The notes: generated by a model not told the origin, from the letters alone. 37,460 bases of DNA from Pseudomonadota bacterium (GCA_021836225.1 JAKBJA010000025.1:1-37460); one strand, 5' to 3'; positions 21,247-29,346 are shown, counted from the stretch's first letter. Translations and numbers: made by a program.

Positions 21247-22314
21247 ATGAAATTTCTCACGCATAACCGTTGGGCCGTAGCCGCCATGATGCTGGCTGCG
21301 GTGGCCGTCTCCCTGTTCATGCAGCACATGGGGCTGATCGGGCATGAGCATATGCTGTTCCTCGGCATGGCCGGTGTGCTGTCCGGCTCACAGACCCGCG
21401 TCATCGATCCCATCCTGACCAACGTCGCGCAGGGTTACCAGAACTCCGAACTGATCGGACTGAACCTGTTCCCCCCTGTTCCGGTACAGGTGAGCGGCGG
21501 CCAGATCCTCGAGTTCGGCCGCGAGGCGTTCCGTCTCTACAACGCCCGTCGCTCACCTGGCGGCGTTACCAAGCGCATACAGTTCGGTTACCTGGGCAAG
21601 CACTTCGCGCTGCTGCAGGATTCGCTGGAAGGCCAGGTGCCGCGTGAATACATGCGCGACGCCAAGGTGGTGCCGGGCATCGATCTGGGCGCCCGCGCCG
21701 TGAACATGACCATGAAGGCGTTGAAACTGCGCCTGGAGTACGACCAGGCGCAGCTTGCCCTCAACGCAGCCAACTACGACGCGACCCACAAGGTAGCGCT
21801 GGCGGGCGGGTCAAAATGGTCCGCCAGCACCGGCATGCCGCTGACCGACATCGATGCCGGCCGCGAAGCCATCCGCGCTGCGGTGGGCATCTACCCGAAC
21901 GTTCTGGTGCTTTCAGCCCAGGCGTTCAACGCGGCCAAGAACAACCAGAACGTGATCAACCGCTTCCAGTACAACGGCTCGGTGAACGTGGATGCCACCC
22001 AGATCACCCCGGCGATGCTGGCGGGCCTGTTCAACGTGGACAAGGTGATTGTCGGCAAGGCCATCACCTTCGACGACGCCAACGTCTCCACCGACATCTG
22101 GGGTAACAACGCGGTGCTGGCCTACGTTCCCAGCGCGCCGTCCGGCATGGAAGAGCCGTCCTACGGCTACACCTACACAATGGAAGGCAACCCGCTGGTG
22201 GAGCCGACCTACTGGGATGCCAGCACCAAGAGCTGGATCTACCCGGTGAACTACGAGCGCGCGCCGGTGCTATCCGGCATCACCTCGGGCTACCTGATCC
22301 AGACGCCGGCTTAA
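21247..22314 (+). CDS. T: Major capsid protein (Mu gpT position)
   Basis: The 355-aa product has a capsid-type body from residue about 55 (TRVIDPILTNVAQGYQNSEL, LFPPVPVQVSGGQILEFGRE, YLGKHFALLQDSLEGQVPRE, NVINRFQYNGSVNVDATQIT, TDIWGNNAVLAYVPSAPSGM). It follows protease, scaffold and decoration genes, as gpT does. Oddity: residues 9-50 include two hydrophobic stretches (WAVAAMMLAAVAVSLFM, MLFLGMAGVL) unusual for a capsid subunit; this may be a cleaved delta-type domain, or the true start may be internal. ACAGGAG precedes ATG 21247. Confidence 0.88.
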   Translation: MKFLTHNRWAVAAMMLAAVAVSLFMQHMGLIGHEHMLFLGMAGVLSGSQTRVIDPILTNVAQGYQNSELIGLNLFPPVPVQVSGGQILEFGREAFRLYNARRSPGGVTKRIQFGYLGKHFALLQDSLEGQVPREYMRDAKVVPGIDLGARAVNMTMKALKLRLEYDQAQLALNAANYDATHKVALAGGSKWSASTGMPLTDIDAGREAIRAAVGIYPNVLVLSAQAFNAAKNNQNVINRFQYNGSVNVDATQITPAMLAGLFNVDKVIVGKAITFDDANVSTDIWGNNAVLAYVPSAPSGMEEPSYGYTYTMEGNPLVEPTYWDASTKSWIYPVNYERAPVLSGITSGYLIQTPA

Positions 22315-22340
22315 CCGTATACCCCGCCGAAGAGGAAGAG

Positions 22341-22378
22341 CCACCCCGGGCCGGAAGATAGCCGGCCGGGGGGGGCCA
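22341..22378 (+). ncRNA. Strong hairpin downstream of capsid gene (possible Mu-gpT-DE RNA)
   Basis: CCC(g)GGCCGG pairs with CCGGCCGGG around an AAGATAG loop (22345-22370), with further G/C pairing outside. There is no T-run, so it is not a simple terminator. A motif called Mu-gpT-DE has been described downstream of gpT genes in Mu-like phages; position and shape fit, but I cannot confirm the consensus. It may limit readthrough or protect capsid mRNA. Confidence 0.4.
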
Positions 22379-22401
22379 GGAAAACCGAACAGGAGCATGT
22401 C

Positions 22402-22743
22402 ATGGAAAAATTCGAGGTCGTTTCTCCCGTCAAGCATGACGGCGTTTTATATCGGATCGGTGAATTCATCGAGGGCAAGCTGGAGCATCTGGAAGAGCTG
22501 CTCCACATCGGCAGTCTGCAGGTCGCCTCGGATACCCCGCCTGCCGATCCGCAAGCCCGCCTCGAGGCCGTTAAGGCCGCGATTGTCCAGCTCGATCCAG
22601 CCAATCTGGATTTATGGCTCAAGGACGGCAAGCCCGCTACCGAAGCGCTCGCCGCCGTCACCGCCGGACCGGTCTCCGCCGCCGAGCGCGATGCAGCCTG
22701 GGATGCGCTGCAAACCGCAACCATCGCCGCGGCACAGGGCTAA
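22402..22743 (+). CDS. Mu gp35-like head protein
   Basis: The 113-aa product begins with the short beta domain MEKFEVVSPVKHDGVLYRIG, which is typical of the FluMu/Mu gp35 group, and continues with helices (ARLEAVKAAIVQLDPANLDL, TEALAAVTAGPVSAAERDAA). The second half resembles an Ala-rich LEM/HeH-like helical unit. ACAGGAG precedes ATG. Its position between capsid and gp36-like genes matches Mu. Confidence 0.75.
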   Translation: MEKFEVVSPVKHDGVLYRIGEFIEGKLEHLEELLHIGSLQVASDTPPADPQARLEAVKAAIVQLDPANLDLWLKDGKPATEALAAVTAGPVSAAERDAAWDALQTATIAAAQG

Positions 22744-22749
22744 TCCATC

Positions 22750-23250
22750 GTGACCTACGCTACCGTCTCTGCCCTGATGGAGCGGTTCGACGCTGAAGAA
22801 ATCGCGCAGCTGTCGGACCGCTCCATCCCGCGCCAGGTGACCGCCGACATGCTGTCCACGGCAGCCGCCGGCGGCAGCCTGGCAGCCTACACGGCGCCTG
22901 AACAGGCCGCTATCCAGGCGGCGCTGGCGGTGGTGAATCTGGCCCTGCAGGACGCCTACGACACCATCAACGGCTACCTGTTGGGGCGTTATACCGTGCC
23001 TCTCACCAACCCGCCGCAGGCGATCGTGCTGGCCGAGTGCAACCTGGCGCGCTATTTCCTGCACGACGACAGCCCGCCCGACCAGGTGCAGAAACGCTAT
23101 GAGGCGGCGATTGATTTCATGAAGTCGCTGCGCGACCGCAAAGTGAGCATCGGGCCCAGCGGGGCAACGGCCGCACCGGCGCCGACCGGAACGGCTCAGC
23201 TGGTCGTGGGCACACCCACGTTCAATAACGACACGCTGGCGGACTACTGA
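22750..23250 (+). CDS. Mu gp36-like head-tail connector (DUF1320)
   Basis: The 166-aa product starts at GTG 22750 with TYATVSALMERFDAEEIAQL, the usual DUF1320 opening, followed by AIQAALAVVNLALQDAYDTI, NGYLLGRYTVPL, and the connector helix AECNLARYFLHDD with a Pro-rich end. DUF1320 proteins are the adaptor ring below the portal. The stop overlaps the next start by one base (TGATG). Confidence 0.88.
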   Translation: MTYATVSALMERFDAEEIAQLSDRSIPRQVTADMLSTAAAGGSLAAYTAPEQAAIQAALAVVNLALQDAYDTINGYLLGRYTVPLTNPPQAIVLAECNLARYFLHDDSPPDQVQKRYEAAIDFMKSLRDRKVSIGPSGATAAPAPTGTAQLVVGTPTFNNDTLADY

Positions 23251-23762
23251 TGAGCAGCGCCGGCATCCGCATTGAAGTCAGTATCGACGACGCCCGCGTG
23301 CGCTCGGCGCTGATGCGGCTGATCAGCCTGGGAGCGGACCCGGCGCCGGCGATGCGGGATCTCGCTGCCTACGGCGAAGCTTCCACCCGCGAGCGCTTTC
23401 ATACCGAAACGGCGCCGGACGGAAGCCGCTGGAAGCAGAGCCTGCGCGCCCAGATCAGCGGCGGCAAGACCCTGACCGCCAGCGGTCATCTGGGCGACTC
23501 GATTTCCAGCGATTCCGGCCGCGACTGGTCAGCCTGGGGAGCCGACAGCGCTTATGCGGCCATCCACCAGTTCGGCGGCACGATCAAACCCAAGATGCCG
23601 GGCGGCACGCTGCGCTTCCGTCTGGCCAATGGCGCGTTTGTCAGCACCAAGTCGGTCACCCTGCCGGCGCGTCCGTACCTCGGCGTGAATGCGCACGACG
23701 AAGCGGAAATGATCAACCGCGTGCTGCGCCTGCTGCGCATCGCCGCGCAAGCGGGGGCCTGA
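23250..23762 (+). CDS. G: Virion morphogenesis protein (Mu gpG-like)
   Basis: The 170-aa product matches the phage virion morphogenesis family: IRIEVSIDDARVRSALMRLI, a RERFHTETAPDGSRWKQSL motif, LTASGHLGDSISS, YAAIHQFGGTIKPKMPGGTL and LPARPYLGVNAHDEAEMINR. The HQFGG and PARPYLG signatures are characteristic. It completes tails and joins them to heads. Here gene G follows gp36 instead of gene F as in Mu. Confidence 0.93.
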   Translation: MSSAGIRIEVSIDDARVRSALMRLISLGADPAPAMRDLAAYGEASTRERFHTETAPDGSRWKQSLRAQISGGKTLTASGHLGDSISSDSGRDWSAWGADSAYAAIHQFGGTIKPKMPGGTLRFRLANGAFVSTKSVTLPARPYLGVNAHDEAEMINRVLRLLRIAAQAGA

Positions 23763-23763
23763 C

Positions 23764-24354
23764 ATGCTGACCGAACTGGAAAACGAACTGATCGCGCTCA
23801 TCAAGAGCTCCGCGCTCGGCGCCAAGGTCAAGGAAGTGGACAGCCTGCCCCAGCTGGACGGACAGAACCTGGTGAAGCGCTTCAACACCGGTTCCCCGGC
23901 GATCTATGTAGCCCCTGCCAGCTTCGGCATCGAGGCCAGCGGCCTGGCGCTGCCGCGCTTCGGCATCGCCCTGGTGGCGCGTAACGCCGCCAGCCAGAAG
24001 GCCGCTCGCCAGGGCGACGGCATCGCGCTCGGCCTGTACCAGATGATCGATGCGGTGCTCGGGATATTCAACGGCGCCAGCACCGCAAGCTGCGCCTGGC
24101 GGCCGCGCGGCGTGGACTTTTTGCACGAGGAGCTGCTGTTCCAGAACGGCGTGTATGTGGCCACGGTGAAGGTGGAGGGCAGCGAATTGCAGCTGCCGTA
24201 CCCGATCGACGCAACCACCCTGGCAGCCTTCACCACGTTCCACGCGGATTACGACGTCGCGCCGTTCGAGACCGCCGCTACCCAGGCCGAGTGGTCACAG
24301 GCCAACTACACCAACGGGCAGCCGGATGCCCAGGATCAGGTAACCCTTCCCTAG
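23764..24354 (+). CDS. Mu gp37-like protein (DUF1834)
   Basis: The 196-aa product (MLTELENELIALIKSSALGA, then YVAPASFGIEASGLALPRFG, RQGDGIALGLYQMIDAVLGI and VYVATVKVEGSELQLPYPID) is recognisable as DUF1834, the gp37 of Mu, thought to be a tail terminator. It starts two bases after gene G and precedes a DUF2635 gene, the Mu order. The last residues (DAQDQVTLP) form a flexible tail. Confidence 0.88.
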   Translation: MLTELENELIALIKSSALGAKVKEVDSLPQLDGQNLVKRFNTGSPAIYVAPASFGIEASGLALPRFGIALVARNAASQKAARQGDGIALGLYQMIDAVLGIFNGASTASCAWRPRGVDFLHEELLFQNGVYVATVKVEGSELQLPYPIDATTLAAFTTFHADYDVAPFETAATQAEWSQANYTNGQPDAQDQVTLP

Positions 24355-24360
24355 GAGACG

Positions 24361-24561
24361 ATGATGACACACAAGGTATTTTTGCAACCCCGGCCCGGCG
24401 TGAAAGTGCGCATGCCGGAAAACAGCGGCCACTTGCCGGCGGACGGCCAGGAGGTGGAGTTGAGCCTTTACTGGCGGCGCCGCATCCAGGACGGCGACGT
24501 CGTCGAGGCCAAGGCGCCGAAGACGAAACCGGCTGCGGCTGCAGCCAACACCCAGGGCTAA
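24361..24561 (+). CDS. DUF2635 protein (Mu gp38-like)
   Basis: The 66-aa product has the DUF2635 signature LQPRPGVKVRMPENSGHLPA followed by GQEVELSLYWRRRIQDGDVV and an Ala/Lys-rich tail. It regularly sits between the gp37-like gene and the tail sheath gene in Mu-like phages. The function is not established. Two start codons (24361, 24364) are possible. Confidence 0.88.
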   Translation: MMTHKVFLQPRPGVKVRMPENSGHLPADGQEVELSLYWRRRIQDGDVVEAKAPKTKPAAAAANTQG

Positions 24562-24586
24562 CCTCTAACCGGAAAAGGACTTCACC

Positions 24587-26059
24587 ATGCCAGATAACGT
24601 ATCGTTCAACTCGATTCCGCTCGACATCCGCACCCCCGGGCAGTTTATCGAGATCGACAACAGCCGCGCCCTCACCGGGCTGCCGCAGCAGACCCGCAAG
24701 ATCCTGGTGCTCGGCCAGCGCCTCGCCGCCGGCACGGTCGCCGCGGCGCTGCCGACGCGCGTGCTCGCCGGCGACCAGGCAAAACAGTACTTCGGCCGCG
24801 CTTCCATGCTCGGCGCGATGGTTGCGGCAGCCAAGGCAGCCAACCCCTATACCGAAATGTGGGCGTGCGCGCTGGATGACCTGGTCGCCGGCGTCGCTGC
24901 CACCGGCACCATCACGGTGTCCGGTGCGCCTACCCAGGCGGGCACACTGAATCTGTACGTTGCCGGTAGTGCCGTCAAGGTGGGCGTCGCGGCGGCAGAA
25001 GCGAACGCCACCACGGCGACCAACATCGCCGCGGCGATCAATGCCAACCTGGACCTGCCGGTGACCGCGTCGGCCGCCCTCGCCGTGGTCACGCTCACCG
25101 CCCGCCACAAGGGCGAGTGCGGCAACAGCATCGATCTGCGCCTCAACTACTACGACGGCGAACAAACGCCGGGCGGACTGGTGGTGGCCTTTGCCGCGCT
25201 GACCGGCGGCACCGGCAACCCCGATGTGAACGCCGCGCTCACGGCCATCGGCGGCGATCAATACTATACGGTGATCACGCCCTGGACCGATGCCGCCAAC
25301 ATGGCGGCGCTGGAGAACTTCCTGGGCACCCGCTGGGGCCCGATGTCGCAGAAGACCGGTCATGCCTTCGGCTGCGTTTCGGCCACTCAGGCCGGGCTGT
25401 CCACTTATGGCAGTGCGCGCAATTCGCCGCACAGCTCGATTTTCGGGATCTACAACATGCCGGTCGCGCCCTGGGTGACCGCGGCGGCGTGGGGATCGGT
25501 GACCGAATTCAACGGCGCCATCGATCCGGCACGGCCGTTCCAGACACTGGAGCTGCCGGGCCTGATGGCGCCGCCGGTCGCCAGCCGGTTTACCCGCGAG
25601 GAGCGCGACCTGCTGCTGCACGACGGCATTTCAACTTTCATCGTGGACGACGGCGGCCGCGTGCTGATCGAGCGCGTGATCACCACTTACCAGACCAATT
25701 CCTTCGGCATCGCGGACGTGAGCTATCTCGACCTCAACACGGTGTGGACGGTGGATTACATCCGCTACGCCGTGCGCGCCCGTATCGCCCTCAAGTTCCC
25801 GCGCTACAAGCTGGCCGACGACGGCACCAACTTCGCCCCCGGCCAGGCGATCGTCACGCCCAGCATCATCCGGGCGGAGCTGGTCGGCCTGTTCCGCGAG
25901 CTGGAAGATGTGGGCCTGGTGGAGGATTTCGACCAGTTCAAGGCCGATCTCCTGGTGGTCCGGTCCACCGCCAGCCCCACGCAGGTCAACGCGGTGATCC
26001 CGCCAAACGTCGTGAACCAGTTCCTGGTGTTCGCGGCATCCGTGCAATACAGGCTTTAA
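24587..26059 (+). CDS. L: Contractile tail sheath protein (Mu gpL-like)
   Basis: The 490-aa product begins VSFNSIPLDIRTPGQFIEID, the gpL opening with the strand that augments neighbouring subunits, then QTRKILVLGQRLAAGTVAAA. The variable outer domain has ALTGGTGNPDVNAALTAIGG and DQYYTVITPWTDAANMAALE. The C-terminal part (DYIRYAVRARIALKFPRYKL, GQAIVTPSIIRAELVGLFRE, VEDFDQFKADLLVVRS) matches sheath family ends. GGAAAAGGAC precedes ATG. It forms the contracting sheath. Confidence 0.95.
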   Translation: MPDNVSFNSIPLDIRTPGQFIEIDNSRALTGLPQQTRKILVLGQRLAAGTVAAALPTRVLAGDQAKQYFGRASMLGAMVAAAKAANPYTEMWACALDDLVAGVAATGTITVSGAPTQAGTLNLYVAGSAVKVGVAAAEANATTATNIAAAINANLDLPVTASAALAVVTLTARHKGECGNSIDLRLNYYDGEQTPGGLVVAFAALTGGTGNPDVNAALTAIGGDQYYTVITPWTDAANMAALENFLGTRWGPMSQKTGHAFGCVSATQAGLSTYGSARNSPHSSIFGIYNMPVAPWVTAAAWGSVTEFNGAIDPARPFQTLELPGLMAPPVASRFTREERDLLLHDGISTFIVDDGGRVLIERVITTYQTNSFGIADVSYLDLNTVWTVDYIRYAVRARIALKFPRYKLADDGTNFAPGQAIVTPSIIRAELVGLFRELEDVGLVEDFDQFKADLLVVRSTASPTQVNAVIPPNVVNQFLVFAASVQYRL

Positions 26060-26071
26060 CAGGAGGTTTAA

Positions 26072-26431
26072 ATGGCAAATCCCAATCAGGTGACCGGACG
26101 CGTCTTCGTCAGTGTGGACGGCAGCCGCCTGGCGTCCAAGGAAGGCGCCAAGCTGGATTTCGGCGGCGTATCGCGTACCGGCGTCGCCGGCGACTCGGGC
26201 GTGCATGGCTACAGCGAGAAGACCGAGATCCCGTTCATCGAATGCACCATCTCGCACAAGGCGGATACGGACCTGTCGGCCCTGGCCGCCTTCAACAACG
26301 AATCGGTCACCTTCCAGACCGACACCGGCCAGACCTACATGCTGCGCAGCGCCTGGCTCGCCAAGGCGCCGGAACTCTCCAAAGGAGAAGTGTCATTGCG
26401 CTTCGAAGGCATATCTTGCGAAAGGGCTTAA
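26072..26431 (+). CDS. M: Tail tube protein (Mu gpM-like)
   Basis: The 119-aa product starts NPNQVTGRVFVSVDGSRLAS and continues with strands VAGDSGVHGYSEKTEIPFIE, LAAFNNESVTFQTDTGQTYM and LSKGEVSLRFEGISCERA, the tube protein fold of Mu-like phages. It forms the inner tube through which DNA passes. It follows the sheath gene by 12 bases, behind AGGAGG. Confidence 0.93.
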   Translation: MANPNQVTGRVFVSVDGSRLASKEGAKLDFGGVSRTGVAGDSGVHGYSEKTEIPFIECTISHKADTDLSALAAFNNESVTFQTDTGQTYMLRSAWLAKAPELSKGEVSLRFEGISCERA

Positions 26432-26437
26432 CCCATC

Positions 26438-26713
26438 ATGGCTGAAATCTTCAAAACCATTACCTTGCTGCACCCGGTCCAGTTTGGCGACCAGACCATC
26501 ACGACGCTGGACATCCGCAAGCCCAAGGCCCGCGACTTCCGTGCGCTGGGCAACCTGGACAAGCCCTTCGCCATGATGCTCGACCTGGCGGCGCAGCTCA
26601 CCGCGCTGCCGGCCTCGGTGCTGGACGATCTGGACGCGGAAGACCTAGGCCCGCTGGTGGAGGTGATGAGCGGTTTTTTGGGCGGGTTCCAGGGAACTGG
26701 GAAGACGTCCTAG
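26438..26713 (+). CDS. Tail assembly chaperone (short product, gpE/Mu gp41-like)
   Basis: The 91-aa product (EIFKTITLLHPVQFGDQTIT, then LDIRKPKARDFRALGNLDKP and LDDLDAEDLGPLVEVMSGFL) is the usual tail assembly chaperone located between tube and tape measure genes. It binds the tape measure protein during tail building. Near its end it contains the slippery heptamer T-TTT-TTG (26674-26680), used to make the longer product. Confidence 0.9.
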   Translation: MAEIFKTITLLHPVQFGDQTITTLDIRKPKARDFRALGNLDKPFAMMLDLAAQLTALPASVLDDLDAEDLGPLVEVMSGFLGGFQGTGKTS

Positions 26714-26844
26714 GCGACATCGCCTACGTCTTCCATTTCCCGCCGGAATCCCTGTGGGAGATGGAGCTGGAGGACCTGGACCTGTGGCACCGTCAGGCGA
26801 TGCGCCTGGCGGAACGGGAAGCGCCTACCGGCTTCGGGGCCTGA
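26438..26844 (+). CDS. Tail assembly chaperone, -1 frameshift product (E-E' type)
   Basis: At the heptamer T-TTT-TTG (26674-26680; the same heptamer as in P2 gene E) a -1 slip leads into a frame that is open to TGA 26842-26844 and has no start codon of its own in the right place. It encodes GRVPGNWEDVLGDIAYVFHF then PPESLWEMELEDLDLWHRQA, which matches the conserved second part of GpE-type chaperones (IAYxFHxPxxxLWxMxLxDLxxWH). The fusion is about 135 aa. Confidence 0.85.
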
Positions 26845-27004
26845 ACAGGCGCGAAACTGCGTCGTGCACCATGAGCAGGATGCCGGCGAGGACGGCGAAG
26901 ACGATGAAGAACACCAGGCCCGAGACCCACCCCTCGGACACCGCCAGCCAGATCGAGGCGGAGAGGTGGAAGAGGAGCACCAGGGCGGCGAAGAAGGTTT
27001 TCAT
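26825..27004 (-). CDS. Minus-strand two-TM membrane protein inside the tail operon
   Basis: The 59-aa product is MKTFFAALVLLFHLSASIWL followed by AVSEGWVSGLVFFIVFAVLA and a basic RLFRPRSR tail: two clear TM helices with a positive inside end. It occupies the gap between the chaperone frameshift product and the tape measure gene, antisense to both. On the minus strand an extended -10 box TGCTATACT ends seven bases before the ATG, so transcription would begin at the start codon (leaderless). Such genes often act in the lysogen, for instance in superinfection exclusion; that role is inference. Confidence 0.6.
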   Translation of the reverse strand: MKTFFAALVLLFHLSASIWLAVSEGWVSGLVFFIVFAVLAGILLMVHDAVSRLFRPRSR

Positions 27005-27021
27005 GGAGCGAGTATAGCAGC

Positions 27022-29346
27022 ATGGCATCCAACCTGCTCATGATCGGGATCACCCTCCAGCTCTACGACCGGATGACCAGCAATCTGAAGGCCGCCACCG
27101 GCGGCCTGGATAAGCTGCGGGAGAAAGCGGACAAGCTGCGCTCTGTCTCCGTCGGCTTGATGGCGGACGGGTTCCTGGCTGCCGGCGCGGCCGCGGGGCC
27201 GATCAAGGCCTATGCCGACCTGGACGAGGCGCTTACCGGCCTGCAGGTCTCCATGATGCAGAGGGGCGGCAAGGTGGGCGCGGCGTTCGAGCCCCTGAAA
27301 AAGCAAATAGTCGAGCTGGGCAACAAGCTCCCCGGCACCACCGCCGACTACGCCCAACTCGCGGAAACGATGATCAGCCTGGGCACGCCCGCCGAGAAGC
27401 TGCTGGGCGGCGCCCTCGATGCCGCCGCCAACCTGCGGGTGGTCTTGGATATGACCTCGGAGGCGGCCGGCGAAACCGTGGTCAAGCTGCGCGAGGCCTA
27501 CAACCTGAGCGACGGCGATCTGGCCAAGACCGCGGATACCGTGCAACGCGCCAAGTTCGCCTTCGGCATGAAGCCCGAGGAACTGCGCGTGGCGGCATCC
27601 TACCAATCGGCCCAGCTCAACATCCTCCACCTGTCTGGCGCCGAGAACATGAAGAAGATGCTGGTGCTGCAGGGCATGGCCAACCTCAAGGGGTTGGACG
27701 GGTCCAGCTTCGGCACCAATATGGCGATGATGCTGCAACGCCTGGCCACCGGACCGAAGATGCTGGAAATCGCGCGCCGCGGCATGAGGGGCGTCGGCAA
27801 GGACATTCTCGGCAACCTCGGGATCAGCTTCGATTTTTTCGACAAGAAAGGGAATTTCCGCGGCCTCGATGCGATGATCAAGGAATTCGAGAAGTTCAAG
27901 ATCATCCAGGCCAAGTACGGGGACAAAGGGGTGTCCGAAGTGAGCAACGCGCTGTTCGGCATCGAGGCCGCGCGCCCGGCGATGATCCTCGCGCAGTACG
28001 GCGAGGCCGGCTACCAGGCGGCGATGAAGAGTTTCAATGAGCAGGCAGCGCTCCAGGAGCGGATCGACCGCATCCTCCGGACCTGGATCAATGTCTGGCG
28101 CGCCTTCACCGGCACCGTGACCAACCTGATGGCCGCCTTCTCCGGCCCGCTGGTGGAAGGGCTCAAACCGTATATCGACAAGCTCAACGAGCTGACCGGC
28201 GGCCCGCTCATGGAGTTCGTCGATCAGCACAAGACGCTGGCCAAGTGGCTCGGCGCCGCTGTACTGCTCTTCGCCGGCGTCGCCCTCGGACTGGGGGCGC
28301 TGGGTCTCGCCTTCGCCGGGGTGCTGCGCTACGTGGCGCTGGTGGCGCCCATCGTCGGGCCGGTGGTGCGGGTTTTCCGGAGGCTCGTCCCGGTGGTGTC
28401 AGGCCTCGCCTGGATGGTTCGGCTGCTGGCGGTGGCCATCGGCAAGGACCTGTGGAAGGCCGTGCTGATGGTGGCCCGCTTCGCGATGGCGAACCCCCTG
28501 GTTGCCCTGGCCGTCGGGATCGCGGCGGCGGCGATCTGGGTCATCACCCACTGGGATAAGGTCAAGAAGTGGTTCTCCGATTTCTGGGACTGGCTCAAGG
28601 ACGGCATCCGGCAGCTCAATAGCTGGATGCTCGTCCCGCTGGTGGAAGGGCTCAAACTGTATATCGACAAGCTCAACGAGCTGACCGGCGGCCCGCTCAT
28701 GGAGTTCGTCGATCAGCACAAGACGCTGGCCAAGTGGCTCGGCGCCGCTGTACTGCTCTTCGCCGGCGTCGCCCTCGGACTGGGGGCGCTGGGTCTCGCC
28801 TTCGCCGGGGTGCTGCGCTACGTGGCGCTGGTGGCGCCCATCGTCGGGCCGGTGGTGCGGGTTTTCCGGAGGCTCGTCCCGGTGGTGTCAGGCCTCGCCT
28901 GGATGGTTCGGCTGCTGGCGGTGGCCATCGGCAAGGACCTGTGGAAGGCCGTGCTGATGGTGGCCCGCTTCGCGATGGCGAACCCCCTGGTTGCCCTGGC
29001 CGTCGGGATCGCGGCGGCGGCGATCTGGGTCATCACCCACTGGGATAAGGTCAAGAAGTGGTTCTCCGATTTCTGGGACTGGCTCAAGGACGGCATCCGG
29101 CAGCTCAATAGCTGGATGCCGGACTGGATGAGGAAATATACGCTGCCGGGCGCCGCGATCAACCTGGTGGCCAAGACCCTTGGCCCGGAAAAGCCTTCCG
29201 CCGCCGGAGCTGGCAAGGCCCATGTCAGTGGCCAGGTGGACGTGGTGGTGCATGACGACGGGCGTAAGCCAACAGTCAGCGTTAAACGGGCACAGGGCGG
29301 CATGGGAATTACCGCCTACGCCGGCCACACGATGGTGACGCAATGA
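27022..29346 (+). CDS. Tail tape measure protein with internal duplication
   Basis: The 774-aa product has the TP901/Mu gp42 tape measure pattern: LQLYDRMTSNLKAATGGLDK, LREKADKLRSVSVGLMADGF, FEPLKKQIVELGNKLPGTTA, YAQLAETMISLG, followed by hydrophobic helices (AVLLFAGVALGLGALGLAFA). It sets tail length and enters the host membrane. Residues about 376-536 and 539-699 are near-identical because of a 485-bp DNA duplication (28146-28630 and 28635-29119). Only a leaky start context is seen; ATG 27022 opens the conserved N-terminus. Confidence 0.93.
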   Translation: MASNLLMIGITLQLYDRMTSNLKAATGGLDKLREKADKLRSVSVGLMADGFLAAGAAAGPIKAYADLDEALTGLQVSMMQRGGKVGAAFEPLKKQIVELGNKLPGTTADYAQLAETMISLGTPAEKLLGGALDAAANLRVVLDMTSEAAGETVVKLREAYNLSDGDLAKTADTVQRAKFAFGMKPEELRVAASYQSAQLNILHLSGAENMKKMLVLQGMANLKGLDGSSFGTNMAMMLQRLATGPKMLEIARRGMRGVGKDILGNLGISFDFFDKKGNFRGLDAMIKEFEKFKIIQAKYGDKGVSEVSNALFGIEAARPAMILAQYGEAGYQAAMKSFNEQAALQERIDRILRTWINVWRAFTGTVTNLMAAFSGPLVEGLKPYIDKLNELTGGPLMEFVDQHKTLAKWLGAAVLLFAGVALGLGALGLAFAGVLRYVALVAPIVGPVVRVFRRLVPVVSGLAWMVRLLAVAIGKDLWKAVLMVARFAMANPLVALAVGIAAAAIWVITHWDKVKKWFSDFWDWLKDGIRQLNSWMLVPLVEGLKLYIDKLNELTGGPLMEFVDQHKTLAKWLGAAVLLFAGVALGLGALGLAFAGVLRYVALVAPIVGPVVRVFRRLVPVVSGLAWMVRLLAVAIGKDLWKAVLMVARFAMANPLVALAVGIAAAAIWVITHWDKVKKWFSDFWDWLKDGIRQLNSWMPDWMRKYTLPGAAINLVAKTLGPEKPSAAGAGKAHVSGQVDVVVHDDGRKPTVSVKRAQGGMGITAYAGHTMVTQ
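28146..28630. repeat. Tandem duplication copy 1 in tape measure gene
   Basis: It starts CCCGCTGGTGGAAGGGCTCA and ends AGCTGGATGC. Copy 2 lies exactly 489 bp downstream. The only difference I see is C/T at CTCAAACCG versus CTCAAACTG. The 489-bp period is 163 codons, so the frame is kept. Confidence 0.93.
28635..29119. repeat. Tandem duplication copy 2 in tape measure gene
   Basis: Second copy of the 485-bp block, joined to copy 1 by TCGT. The unit encodes the hydrophobic core of the tape measure and the WVITHWDKVKKWFSDFWDWL motif, which therefore occurs twice. Confidence 0.93.

Noticed and set aside
24278..25621. 447-codon minus frame opposite the sheath gene
   Set aside because: Arg/Gly/Ala-rich shadow translation; the sheath protein on the plus strand is certain.
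28245..29048. Two identical 104-codon plus ORFs in another frame of the tape measure gene
   Set aside because: They are duplicated only because the DNA is duplicated; the sequence is Arg/Gly-rich shadow translation.
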